64,000 nt of DNA from Cryphonectria parasitica EP155 (taxonomy: Eukaryota; Ascomycota; Sordariomycetes; Diaporthales; Cryphonectriaceae): positions 4,216,001 to 4,280,000 of the forward strand of contig NW_024468913.1 in NCBI RefSeq assembly GCF_011745365.1, read 5' to 3'. Made by a program: the position numbers and the translations under genes. Positions 9,897 through 20,335 of this stretch are shown here, piece after piece; the stretch's first letter is position 1, and the number at the start of each line of letters is the position of its first letter. Below the pieces are notes generated by a model. It searched no databases. It worked only from the letters and a program-made list of their open reading frames with translations, and was not told the DNA's origin.

Positions 9897-12414
9897 TCAC
9901 AGCCTCGCCCTGTGTGTTTGCAGACTCTCCCAGTCCGACCGGGTAAAAGGGACATACGTGTCATCCTTGCCGCTGGGCTCAATCCAGTAGATGGCATCAT
10001 CATTGGACAGCTTATCCGGGTCGACACCCTCGCTCTTGAGCGGGACCTTGTTCTGCTTGTGAGTTCCCGTGCTGTAGGCAGCGCGGGTAAGGCGGATGAA
10101 GATGGGAACCGCATATCTGGGCAGTCGGGACCGGCAGTGCCTGTGCAGGTGGATTTGTTGTCAGCAGAAACATCAAGCAGGCTGGATCGAGGCAAGACAT
10201 ACCGCAGGAACTCTGCAAAGTCAAAGCGGCCCTTCTCTTCCTCTCCTAGGTACAGGGCCACCGCACCCGCCCGTCCGTCATGGCCAGGAAGCTGCACGCC
10301 GTAGACGTTGGCCTCCACGATGCCGGGGAAGTCGCCCAGAGCGTCCCCCACCTCGGTCGTGGAGACATTCTCGCCCTTCCACCGGAATGTGTCTCCCAGA
10401 CGATCACAAAAAAACCATCGGCCCTCGTGGTCCCGGCGGAGTGCGTCGCCCGTGCGATAATAGCAGTCGCCCTTTTTCAGCACATCCCGCGCTATCTTCT
10501 TGGAGGTTGCCTCCTCATTGTGCCAGTACCCGCGAAAGTCACGCCCGGGTAACTTGGAGCCTGGTTCCAGCTTGACCAGAATCTCCCCTCCCTCCTCGAA
10601 AGGGACAGTTTTGGCAAACCCCGTTGCCGGGTCGCGTAGCAGGTCGCCCGTCTCGGCGTCCACTGCTACAGCGATGTGCCAACCGCGCGAAGCCCACCGC
10701 AGCAGAGCCCCGTGTAGTCCCAGCGCCTTTGCCAAAAAGTCACCCCGGCAGGCATTGGACAGTCCAAACATCATCTCGGTAGAGTTATAAAACTCGTAGA
10801 TAGTGTCGATGCCAAAGCGCTCGCGGAAGGGGATCCAGACATCGGCACGCAGGCCGTTGCCCCAGATGGTGTGGACGTTGTGGTACTTGTCGAGGGGCGA
10901 GGCGGGCTGGGCCATGAGGTAGCGTAGAGTCTCGCCCACGTACACAAAGTAAGTCGCACGGGAATCGCGGATGTCAGACCAGAAGTTCCTAGAGCTGAAC
11001 TTGGTGCCTACGCAGAGCGCGTCACCAACCTGTGTTGAAATGCATATCTTGTCAGTAATGAACGCAATTGGAAGTTGACGACCAAGGAAGGTGTGTCGCC
11101 TGCTGCACATGAAGGCGACGTTGATACAAGTAAAAAGAGGAAAGGTTCACTTACTGCAAGTGCTGAGAGAGCCGAGAGTCCTCCTGTTAGGTGATAATAA
11201 GGCATGCAGTTGTAGCCTCGCTGTCCACCCACGCTAATGGGACTGTAGCCCTTTTTTCTCTGTTGAATTGTTCAGCACAAGGTTTTACAGAACCCATAAA
11301 AGATCCCACATCTCTTTCTAGACGTACCACTGTCACGGCTAGGAAGCCGGCCAACATAGGGAAAATGATGGCTTTAGAAAGACCAGTGGTGCCACTGTAG
11401 TTAGGGAAGATTGATTAGTACCCAGATCTTAGTTCACCATGGACGTAAGGTCACGGCAACACATCCACAAGTAATTTAAATACACATGAAAATGGGGCCG
11501 AGGAGGGAACGACGATGACATCTAAAGCACTTCTCAAGTGGTAGAAAGGGTGCGCTCACCTGGTAAAGGCCAGAGCCATAGGCGAGGTCGCTTCAACCAA
11601 TCTGCGAAGCTCATCTGCCGGACGGACAGGTTTCATGCCCAGAATTTGTCCACGAACATCACCTAGCTTGATGATGTGGTGACCAGTAGCCATCAGTTCG
11701 GAACGGACGGCCTCCAGACGACCCAGCATCTCGTCATCCCCACCAGCAAAAATCAATCTTGCCTGGGCAATGCCCACGCAATGTAACAGTGGCTTGGAGG
11801 CAAGATTGGTGTTGATCAGAGCTGGAGCAGCACCGATGGCCATCAGGCCCAGCCAAGCACACATGAAGTCGGGGGAGTTGGCCATGTAGAAAACAACATG
11901 GTCACCTGGCTTGACTCCTTGTGAAAGGAACCACTGGGCATACTGATGGACCCTAGTATAGGCCTGGTTGTAGGAGAGACACTCCTCACGGGACCAGAGG
12001 GCCTCGCCATCTCCTTCTCTCTTGACAGCCTCTTCGAAAGAGTAATACAGGGAAGACCGACCGTTGTTTGCTGTTCATCAGGAAGTCAGTGGCCTAATTA
12101 TTTAGTTCAGATGTTGGAAAGCAAATCTAGATATCTCTACTCTTTCTCCTTCACACTGTTTGCTTTGGAAAGCTTCTTACCGGCCTTTGCCACTTCCATA
12201 AAAGCCGCTCTACGGCTCAACAGAATCTTGATATCTGCCAGCAGACTGAATTTGGCATTCAAGTAGGAGAGCCCGGCCACAGCCGCGGCTAGGGATCCTG
12301 CAAGGGTAGGAGCTGAAGCAAGGGCCCAGCATTAGTAAGTAAATATTTCGCTTCCACTCTGGACAGGAAGGAACAGGATCGAGTTCACAACGGAGATGGC
12401 TCACAAATAGACAT
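9897..12414 (-). CDS. Very-long-chain acyl-CoA synthetase / fatty-acid transporter, Fat1-like
   Basis: Seven exons read on the - strand: 12405-12414, 12181-12312, 11560-12070, 11328-11394, 11155-11259, 10203-11029, 9897-10140. All joins keep frame and give 631 residues, the usual Fat1/FATP length. The N-terminus has a hydrophobic stretch (AGSLAAAVAGLSYL). The AMP-binding signature FTSGTTGLSKAIIF (about 216-229) is rebuilt across an intron. GYNCMPYYHLTGG, FYNSTEMMF, the YRTGD motif and DRLGDTFRWKGENVSTTEV are ANL-superfamily motifs in the VLACS/Fat1 arrangement. Known members activate long or very long fatty acids with ATP and CoA at ER, lipid-body or peroxisomal membranes, and some import fatty acids. 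A CefD1-type role in side-chain activation is possible. The first exon, encoding only MSI plus one base, is the least certain part. Confidence 0.88.
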
Positions 12415-13942
12415 GGCTCGACTGATTGCTCGACAGACTGGTGACGGTCAGTGTGATGGACGAGCCACGGCAAATGGGAAAAGACCGGGGCAGGTGTCTG
12501 TAGAAGGCAAGGATATTGGAAGACTTGCGTGGTACCTTCACAACTCAGAGATAGAGTCAGTGGAAGGTCTTACTCAACTGCCCCAAAGCCTTTGTCTGAA
12601 GAGAAGATAGATATAAAAATCAAGAGCCAGTCACAGCATCCTTAGTCAGGACAACAGTCAGTTAGCAAGTCAGTTGGTCAGGCCCGAGTTTGAGAAACCC
12701 CCCACTGGCAGAGTCAAGGCCGAAATTACGGTCAAACTGATTCACTGCTCCATCTGATGATCAACTGCATGAGTCCTTTGGATAGACGAAGTTGAAAGAG
12801 CCGTAACAGTAATAGCGATAGTGATAGTGATAGTGATAGTGAAGGGTTTGGGATGCCATCATGATGTTTTGCCACATACTCCGTAGATGGAATCGCAGTT
12901 TTCCTCCCTCCCCTTCTCCTCCTCCTCCCTTCTTGCAACGCGGACTTCGGGCGATAAACCAGATGCAAGGACCGTATCCGGATGCGAGTTCAATCAAAGG
13001 TGGAGTTCCACCCCTGCACCTCCTCTACGTAGATTGCGCCGCTCTGCCGAACAGGTTTCATTCATGCAGAGTAGATCCAGCTTTTTGGCAGGGGTCGACT
13101 GGTTTATGTCCATGACGGCTGAACTCTCAATTTGTTGAGGACCTGTCATCACAACCGAGCCGAGGTTCAACTGCTACTAGAAAGTAAAGGACAGCATGTA
13201 TCTTATGAACAGCATAAAGGAAGACCAATCTGACCAGTAACAATCATGAGGGGAACCTCGGCTGGCTGGACTACATCAAATCCTCAGGACCTGCTGTCAA
13301 TTGACGATACAGAGTCACTGCCTGGCTTGGATTGTCAGCTCAACACGCACTTCGTGCAATTGGAACCTTGAAGGTTGTGTAGTTGTTCTGGTGCTGGGGA
13401 TCACCTAAAGAATTGAAAGCTGTGAACCTGGAATTTTCCGGCTCTACACTGCTAGCCTTCGAAGTCCTATAGAACATAGAATGAAGACTCAATAAGAGAC
13501 AATATCCACTCATCAGAGAGTTCTAAGCAGCGTCCCTGTTCATCAGTGCAAATCAAATGGGTAAGTGAGAAAGGGGAGTCCCTGGAAACCTGCAATGCAC
13601 ATATGTGCCACGGGATGCCAGGCAGTACAAGGCAGGCTGCCAGCTGGTTCCAGTTATTGCCAGCTGCGCGGGACAGGTGTGAGTGCACTAACAGGGACAC
13701 AAGCGGTCTTAGTGCGCTCCTGATAAGCGCAATCTCCAGCCCACAACTGAGCCGTTTGGTAAAATGTGAAGTGGGTCCCCAAGCCTTTGACAACTTCTAG
13801 ACAGGAATTCTCAACACGCTCACGATTTTTCCATCCGACCAACCCACTCCTGTCCAGCAACCAGACCCAGCACCGCTGCCGACTCTCCTTCCCTCAATCT
13901 CTTCAGCATTTCCCCAAGGAAGTCTATTCAAAACCAGTCAAA
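12415..13942. other. Shared upstream region of the Fat1-like and eS19 genes
   Basis: These divergent genes share about 1.5 kb with no supported coding sequence. A short (GATAGT)n microsatellite lies near 12812-12842. The last ~100 nt before the eS19 start are pyrimidine-rich, as expected for a ribosomal-protein leader. Confidence 0.5.
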
Positions 13943-14915
13943 ATGGGTGGCGGTGTCTCTGTTCGCGATGTTGATGTAGGTCCCTCAACTTTTCCAACAC
14001 ACTGATTACCTGGCGACGACCTCAGCAACGAATTCCCCACCTCAAGAAAACCCGATGCTCGATTGCGCACCACTTGTGCCACGACCTCTTCGAACGGGAA
14101 TGCCAACATCCTTCACGGTCGACCGGACGTAACACAAAATGGATGGCATCGGGCATCGGGTATCGAGGCAACAACTGCTGGCAACAGCAAGAAAGAATAC
14201 ACACACACACATCATCGTTGAGAGCAGGCGTGAGGGAGTCGCAAGACTTCTGAAGACGGAATAGTTGCTAATTCGATGATGTCTTGCATCAATTCAGGCG
14301 CACAAGTTCATCAACGCATACGCTGCTTTCCTGAAGCGCCAGGGCAAGCTGCCCATCCCTGGTATGTACCACCGTTATATATATGCATTTCTATTCATCT
14401 GCCCGGGTTTCCTACTCCTACCCCTTGAGGCCTCTTCCTTTGTTACAGAGAAGCTGACGTGCATTTTGATCAGGTTGGGTCGACACCGTCAAGACCGGTC
14501 CCGCCAAGGAGATGCCTCCTCAGGACCAGGATTGGTTCTACATCCGCGCCGCCTCCGTCGCCCGCCACGTCTACATGCGCAAGACCGTTGGTGTTGGTCG
14601 CCTCCGCAAGGTCCACGGTACCGCCAAGAACCGCGGCTCTCGCCCTTCCAAGCACGTCGATGCCTCCGGCTCCGTCGACCGCAAGGTCATGCAGTCCCTC
14701 GAGAAGATCGGTATCCTCGAGCAGGATGAGGAGAAGGGTGGCCGCCGTATCACCCAGGCTGGACAGCGTGATCTGGACCGTACGTTTGAACCTAATTACT
14801 TTTCCACGAGACAGATGCTTCTGTTTGGCCTTGTTTACTGACATTTCTCCCCACGTCCACAGGCATTGCCGCCCAGGCCGCTGCTGCCGATGAGGAGGAG
14901 GAGGATGACGAGTAA
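13943..14915 (+). CDS. rps19: 40S ribosomal protein eS19 (RPS19)
   Basis: Exons 13943-13975, 14298-14361, 14474-14779 and 14863-14915 give 151 residues, normal for eS19. The protein begins MGGGVSVRDVDAHKFINAYA and contains WVDTVKTGPAKEMPPQDQDW, YIRAASVARHVYMRK, GVGRLRKVHGTAKNRGSRP and LEKIGILEQDEEKGGRRIT, all hallmark eS19 segments. An acidic tail (DEEEEDDE) ends it. eS19 sits in the small-subunit head and is needed for 18S rRNA maturation. The first intron follows codon 11, is long (322 nt) and carries a short CA repeat; the other two are 112 and 83 nt. Long 5'-proximal introns are usual in fungal ribosomal-protein genes. Codon use is strongly C-ending, fitting high expression. Confidence 0.97.
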
Positions 14916-15372
14916 ACAAATCATCATGGTGGCGTAGTGCAGGAAATTTCACGGGTCGGTCATAGGCGTCTAAAATGGATCATTCGGGATCTGATCTCTG
15001 ATCATGCTTTGTTCTCGGGGTTTGGGAAAATGATACCACGTCGATAATGATCTGTTGCTCGTATGTGCCGTTGATCCATGCCACGACAGGAATCTTATTT
15101 CCGACACATCCTCGTGTCCCAGACTAAAGCAGCCTTGCGTGGCTTAGAATGAACAGACACCACGTTTTCCCAGTGCATCTGGTTATTCAGTGGTCAAGGC
15201 TGGCCCGGCCTTCAATGCAAAAACCAACCTCAACCTCAGTTACTTTGATCTACACGGACGCAGTGCAGTGCACCAATACTTATGCTGTGTTGTTTCATAA
15301 GAAGCGTAGCCACGTACTATTATTGTAACAGTGGCCAGTAAGCCCCCATTTCCTTTCTTCCTTATTCCAGAC
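14916..15372. other. Intergenic between convergent eS19 and Mdm10 genes
   Basis: This holds the 3' flanks of two convergent genes. I see no open frame with protein character and no RNA gene. Confidence 0.5.
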
Positions 15373-16975
15373 TCAGGAAGAGTACTGGACTGCCAGGCCA
15401 AGTCCCCTGAACGGCGCATCTAGCTTCTTCAAGTCCACATCTGTCCCCAGGCTGAAGAGCAGGGATTTGTACCGGCCTTCGTACATGAGGCCCACCCTCA
15501 TGTTTTGGTCGCAGCGACACCTGAACACACCTGCCGGGAAGTCATCCTCTAGTTGTTCCCTTGGGTTGCTGTGTATGTCTGCTGTGGCGACACCTGCTGG
15601 GCCACCTGTGTGGACATCAACTTCATCATCATCCAGCCTCCACTCCATCTTCGCCTGGAAGCTGCGCTCTCTCAGCCTCTTGGTCGGCGTTACCCTCGTC
15701 ACAGAAGCAAACGAGTCATTCTTCAGGATCTCTGTATCCGTCACGGCTGCGGTCGCGCCACCATCAACTTGCTCTGCACTCGCCAGCACATCACGGGTTA
15801 TCTCTCCCACCACCAGCTGCTCCTCCCCCCCTTCACCCGCTATTATGGTAGGCATTATCTCTCCCTCTGAGCTCACCGCTCTAGGCTTCCTCTTATTCCA
15901 AAGCTCCATCCCCACCGCCCAATTACTCTCGTAGCTGTACAGATTAAAGCCAAACTGCGATGCGAGGGTCCAGTCGCCCGCCATCACCGCATAGGTCGCA
16001 CTCATATGGCCCACCAGGTTGAACGTCAGCGTTGCGGTCAGCGGTGTGCCATGGTGCGTCGGAAGGGTCTGGAACCGGCCACCCAGGCTGAGTCCGCCGC
16101 TCTTGTTCAGTGTGCCGTAGTAGATTTCCCCGCCTGCGCTGAAACGGCCATTGATACGTTCCTTATCACCAGAGGAGGCGTCAGTCGCAGCCCCGCTGTT
16201 ATTCTGATGGGCAGTGAGAGGCTTTGATGATGATGATGACGGTGACGATGTTGATGCGAGAGGCGGTTGATGTGATTCAAGGATATCGCTGGTCTCTGAA
16301 GACGCCGTGTTCGTCACATTCCACAGACCACGGAGGCCAAGCACGCCCCCGTCACTGGATGCGAGCGTCTCGACCCCAAACCGTCCTGCGGTGTCGTCCC
16401 ACGACGCCAGGCCTAAGAGGGTCCCGCCGTGTCGCAGGTTCTCCTGGCTTACAGCCCTCAGTGCCAGGTTCACCTGGGGCGAGATTCTCGTGGAGAGCAG
16501 CGCCTCCAGGCGAGATTGCGGCAGGTACAGTCTCCCATAGACCAGTTTGTGCCCGACGGCATGGCGGATAGCCTGTGTGGACAGGGACCGGTAGCACCTG
16601 AGCAGGTTGGGGAGAGGGATCTTGTCGGAGCTGGAGACGATGTCAGGGCTGAGGGGGTGGGTGGAGTACAGGTAGGAGATCCAGCCATCCTTGATGCCGA
16701 TACTGTAGCTGGTGCCGAATTTGGGGCGCACAAAAGAGGAGAGGGTGATGCGTGAGCCAGTGGGTGTCTGGAAGCCCAGGAGAGAGCGAGCTGTGAGGTC
16801 TAGATTTGAATACTGAGTTTCCTTGTCAGCTGGAATTGACTGCATGATGACAACACAGAGGACAGACTGTTGGACAAGGAGGGAGAGAGAGAGAGAGGCT
16901 CACGCTATTGTCATATGTGTTACCTCCACTGGATGTGATAAAGGCCTCTTGGAGGTAGTCGATGAAGTCGCGCAT
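15373..16975 (-). CDS. mdm10: Mitochondrial distribution and morphology protein 10 (Mdm10)
   Basis: Exons 16904-16975 and 15373-16812, separated by a 91-nt intron, give 503 residues. The N-terminus MRDFIDYLQEAFITSSGG joins to NTYDNSYSNLDLTARSLLGF, matching the invariant Mdm10 start. Further family blocks are GSRITLSSFVRPKFGTSYSI, LVYGRLYLPQSRLEALL and the C-terminal barrel strand FRGLGLAVQYSS. Mdm10 is a 19-strand beta barrel of the mitochondrial outer membrane. It is the ERMES subunit bridging ER and mitochondria and also works with the SAM/TOB complex in assembling Tom40. A Ser/Thr/Gly-rich insert (around residues 200-260, with SSPSSSSSKPLTAHQNNSG) probably forms a disordered loop between strands; such inserts are seen in filamentous fungi. 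Confidence 0.95.
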
Positions 16976-17506
16976 GGTGGACGGTTCCCTTCAGTGTCTG
17001 TGCCATGAGAAGGAGCAGGAGGTACAACAAGATGAGAAGAATGAATGAGCAGGCAGGTGCAGTAAGAGTCCTCAGCGCAGGCCCTAGTACAGCCTAAGGC
17101 AAATCCCAGAATTGACCAGGTCAGGCAGGCATGTTATTTTCTCATGAAATCCCTCGTTTAAGGGCAATAAATCAATGAGGCTGTTAAAAGAAAGGAAAAA
17201 AACCAGCCTGTTTATCGTTGTGAAGATGAATGTTGGTGGTTCTACTGTTAGTGAACCCCTGCTGTTGTTTGGAGTCCCGTCCCCCAGAGAAGCTTCCACT
17301 GCAGCTTGGCACCCCGAACCCTGAACAAATCTGCTGCAGCCCATGCAACAAAGAAATTGAAAAAGAAGAAAAAGAGACCATTGAGAATCCTCAGCCTGAA
17401 CCCTGCCACTCACACTCCCCTCAAGTCCTTTCAAAGCCTCCTGCCCTCCCATCAAAATCGCCCATCGAAGTAGGCCGAAAGGAGGATTCGAGGCTACTGT
17501 TTCCTC
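16976..17506. other. Intergenic between Mdm10 and the ankyrin-deaminase gene
   Basis: It carries the Mdm10 promoter side and the 3' flank of the ankyrin-deaminase gene. The open frame at 17230-17580 (+) largely overlaps that flank and terminal exon and is not supported. Confidence 0.4.
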
Positions 17507-19371
17507 TCATCTCTCAAAGGCGAATTCGGACAAGGGCCTGGAGGACGCCTCCGAGGCTGGCGGCTTGTGGGCAGGCTTGATGGGAATATGAAACGACAGA
17601 GGTCGACAACTTGGTACACCACGCGCACGCCCGGACCTTGCTCGACCGTTGACATGTGTGAGACGATGTGTTCTCTGTCGCCGAGCTGTTCTCTTCTTGA
17701 TCGACTCCGGCGTGAGGAGTGCTCTGTACCACTTTGTGAGCCGGCTCGACTGGGCACTGCTGTAGATCGATGGATCCACATAAACAGGAGAGCCTCTTTT
17801 CGGGAAACGCCGTGCTGAGGAGATTTGCTCTCGGTGTGAACATTCCGATCCCCTTGATGGTGAATTTGATGGTGAAGAGGCTCTTGAAATTGGTTCTTCT
17901 GCCAAGGCGTCGTTGTCCGAGCCATCCTCCTCACTGACATCTATCTCATCCTCTTCTGAGTGATTGCTAGTCTCGTCGTCTGGGATGTCACAGGTGTCGG
18001 CTAAGAATCGCCTTGTCTTTCTTCTTTCTCCGACTGCATACCATTCTCTGTATTGCCAGCCTATACGGAGGCCAGCTTTTTGACGTAGTAACTGGAGGAA
18101 CTGTGGGTTGGAAAGAAAGAAAAACTCAGCTCTTGAGATGCAGAAAGAAGATAAAATAGCTGGCAACCTACCTTCAAACAGTTGGAGCATGGCTTGTGCT
18201 AATCATGATGTCAATCATTGTTAAGATGCCGTTCGAGCTGGATTTGTAGGAGCTGGATAGATTCTTACATCCATTTCGATAGTACAATCCCGTAGAGACG
18301 GTGGCAGCTCGTGAGCTCGGCATTTAAGCTGCTTGACAGTCTCTGGGGTGATTTGAGATATCCCAAAGAACGCAGCTGCCTCTTGCAAAATACGCAGAGC
18401 AACATGTTTCTCAGCGTGAGCCGAGTAATAGAACCCGTCGTTCTCTGGATCACCGGTTTTCTGTGTTCTCATCAGCTTTTTGTACTCCTGAGATGCGCAG
18501 GGAAGTTTTCATTCTTACCGGATCAAGAAAGTGTCGTGGAAGGTTGGCTCCGAGAACTCTGCAGCTCTGGCGGACTAGAGCCGAAGAAGTTTTGTTATCG
18601 AGAACGTTGGCGATGTTGACAACCTGTGTAGCTTGTGACCCTGCCCACTGTTGAAACCCTTATTAGCATCAATGCGCATTATTGAAATCTCGAAAAAATT
18701 TGGGGGGGGGGGGGGGGGCGTTTACTTACCCCAGAGACGGCCAGCGTATGACAGTTCTTAGCTTTCCTCCAGACAGCCATGCTCTTGTTTCCCAGATGAA
18801 TCTTGAAATCGGCGCTGGCTAGCACTGTGACATGGCAGATCTTGAGTCCTCTTCCTGTTCTCAAGAACACAATGTGGGAATCGGATGGATCTTTCTGGGC
18901 CAGACTCAGACTTTCTGCCACATCTTTGTTGCTTTTTCCGAGTCTGTATTGGTAATGCTGGTAGTCTCTCTGGTGACGTTTCAAGATAAGAGAGATGTAA
19001 GCCCTGCCAGTACGACTGGGTGGCCGTCTGGCAAAGCTCTCGTACTGGGTCAGACTTTCCTTTCTCAGGGCCATTTTCTTGAGGTAATCGAGAACAGAGA
19101 AGCCCCTATCGTCTGTCTTTTGGATAGACGCATTCTTGGCATATAAGGAAATGGCTATGTCCAAGTACCCGAATAGACAAGCCAACATAAGTGGCGTCTG
19201 GCCCAGGGCGTTCCTTTGATCGACACCAACCTCTTTTTCTGCAAGCAGACTGAGAACCTGCTTGCGATCTTTTCGAAGGACCGCCAAATGCAAAGGCTTC
19301 AGACCGAGGTCCGTATGGTCCATGGTGGAAGCGCTGTGGGATGACGTGTTGCTGGCTGTAGAGATCGACAT
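17507..19371 (-). CDS. Ankyrin-repeat protein fused to a zinc-deaminase-fold domain
   Basis: Five exons read on the - strand: 18730-19371, 18519-18647, 18269-18460, 18172-18198 (27 nt) and 17507-18100. Introns of 82, 58, 70 and 71 nt have GTAAGT/GTAAGA/GTAGGT donors and CAG/TAG acceptors, all in phase 0; the protein is 527 residues. Residues ~24-105 hold two to three ankyrin repeats (LKPLHLAVLRKDRKQVLSLL, GQTPLMLACLFGYLDIAISL). A conserved linker follows (YESFARRPPSRTGRAYISLI). The deaminase-like part has SGWAG, then YYSAHAEKHVALRIL with H272-A-E274, then HKPCSNCLKF with C325 and C328: one His, one Glu proton shuttle and two Cys, the zinc signature of cytidine/nucleic-acid deaminases. The tail is acidic, then Arg/Lys-rich, which could bind nucleic acid (inference). 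Related fungal proteins exist; their substrates are unknown to me. A nucleotide target is not excluded. Confidence 0.85.
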
Positions 19372-19966
19372 CTTGACAAGAAGGTCAGCATACGTTGAGA
19401 AGGAAAGGACTTTTGCTAGGGAACTTTAGAAAATCAACTCGATGTTAGGAAAAGCGTAGTAGTGGGCATGGGACTGGATGTGAAATGGATGTGAGAAATC
19501 ACTCACTTTGATTTCGTTGACAAAACGCAGGAGGTTGAACGGGTTGAAGTTATGTGATGATGATGCACCTTCTTCACTTTGCAGGAAAGAACTTTCGAAA
19601 GATCAAATCAGCTGAGATGTTCAGCTGCCATCTCAGGAGTAGGGTTATGAGGAGGCAGTAGCAGCAGTAATGATAGTCAAGGCAGGTGTACGAGGATAGA
19701 AGTATGTGATGCTGGAACTATGTGATGTTGGAGGGGGCATTGGATGGTTGACGAATAGCTCCAGTGCTTGTAGAGAGAGGAACAGAGAAGAAACGAGCGG
19801 AAGACAAAAGATGAAAAGAGAGAGAGGGAGAAAGGGGTGGAGAGAGTAAAAAGGAAGAGGGAGAGAAGGGGGAAGGGGGGAAGAGGGGGGGGGGGGAAAG
19901 GGCAGCGGACGGAAGAGAGGCACACTGGAATTTTCGAAACGTGACAATGATGCTGGTGCATAATGA

Positions 19967-20006
<40 letters not shown>

Positions 20007-20280
20007 GCCTTCCTCTGAGTTACATCCTCTTCAAAGCCTTTCGATCTCACGTAGACCTATCTCGTTGGCGACCTGATCTTAGACAACGGTATAAGAAGGG
20101 ATTTACAAGTGATAAGCTTGGCTCAGGCCTTTCAGAGAAGCCGTTCGCAAAAGTCTGTAATGGGAAGTCATTGACAGTACAGATATTCGAAGCCTTGCTG
20201 GGTGTATGTAGGAGGACGTCTGAGATGACAATTCTTTCTTTGGATATTTGGTAATAGTATATACATAACTTTTCGCTAAG

Positions 20281-20317
<37 letters not shown>

Positions 20318-20335
20318 GTAATTAGTACTCAATGC
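19372..20335. other. Upstream region of the ankyrin-deaminase gene, with two long CT tracts
   Basis: No gene is supported. The + strand from 19770 to 19930 is purine-rich (poly-G near 19887) and is followed by (CT)n at 19970-20003. A second (TC)n tract lies at 20285-20314, just past the stop codon of the next gene. Confidence 0.5.
19970..20314. repeat. Paired CT/TC dinucleotide microsatellites
   Basis: There are two pure dinucleotide runs, about 34 nt (19970-20003) and about 30 nt (20285-20314), of the same strand sense and 280 bp apart. Both sit between the ankyrin-deaminase start and the aldolase-like stop. Confidence 0.85.

Noticed and set aside
18511..18518. A 31-nt intron in the ankyrin-deaminase gene (using the first CAG after the donor at 18518)
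   Set aside because: Too short for the fungal spliceosome. The CAG 27 nt further on gives a 58-nt intron with a branch-like GCTGAT and keeps frame, so I used that.
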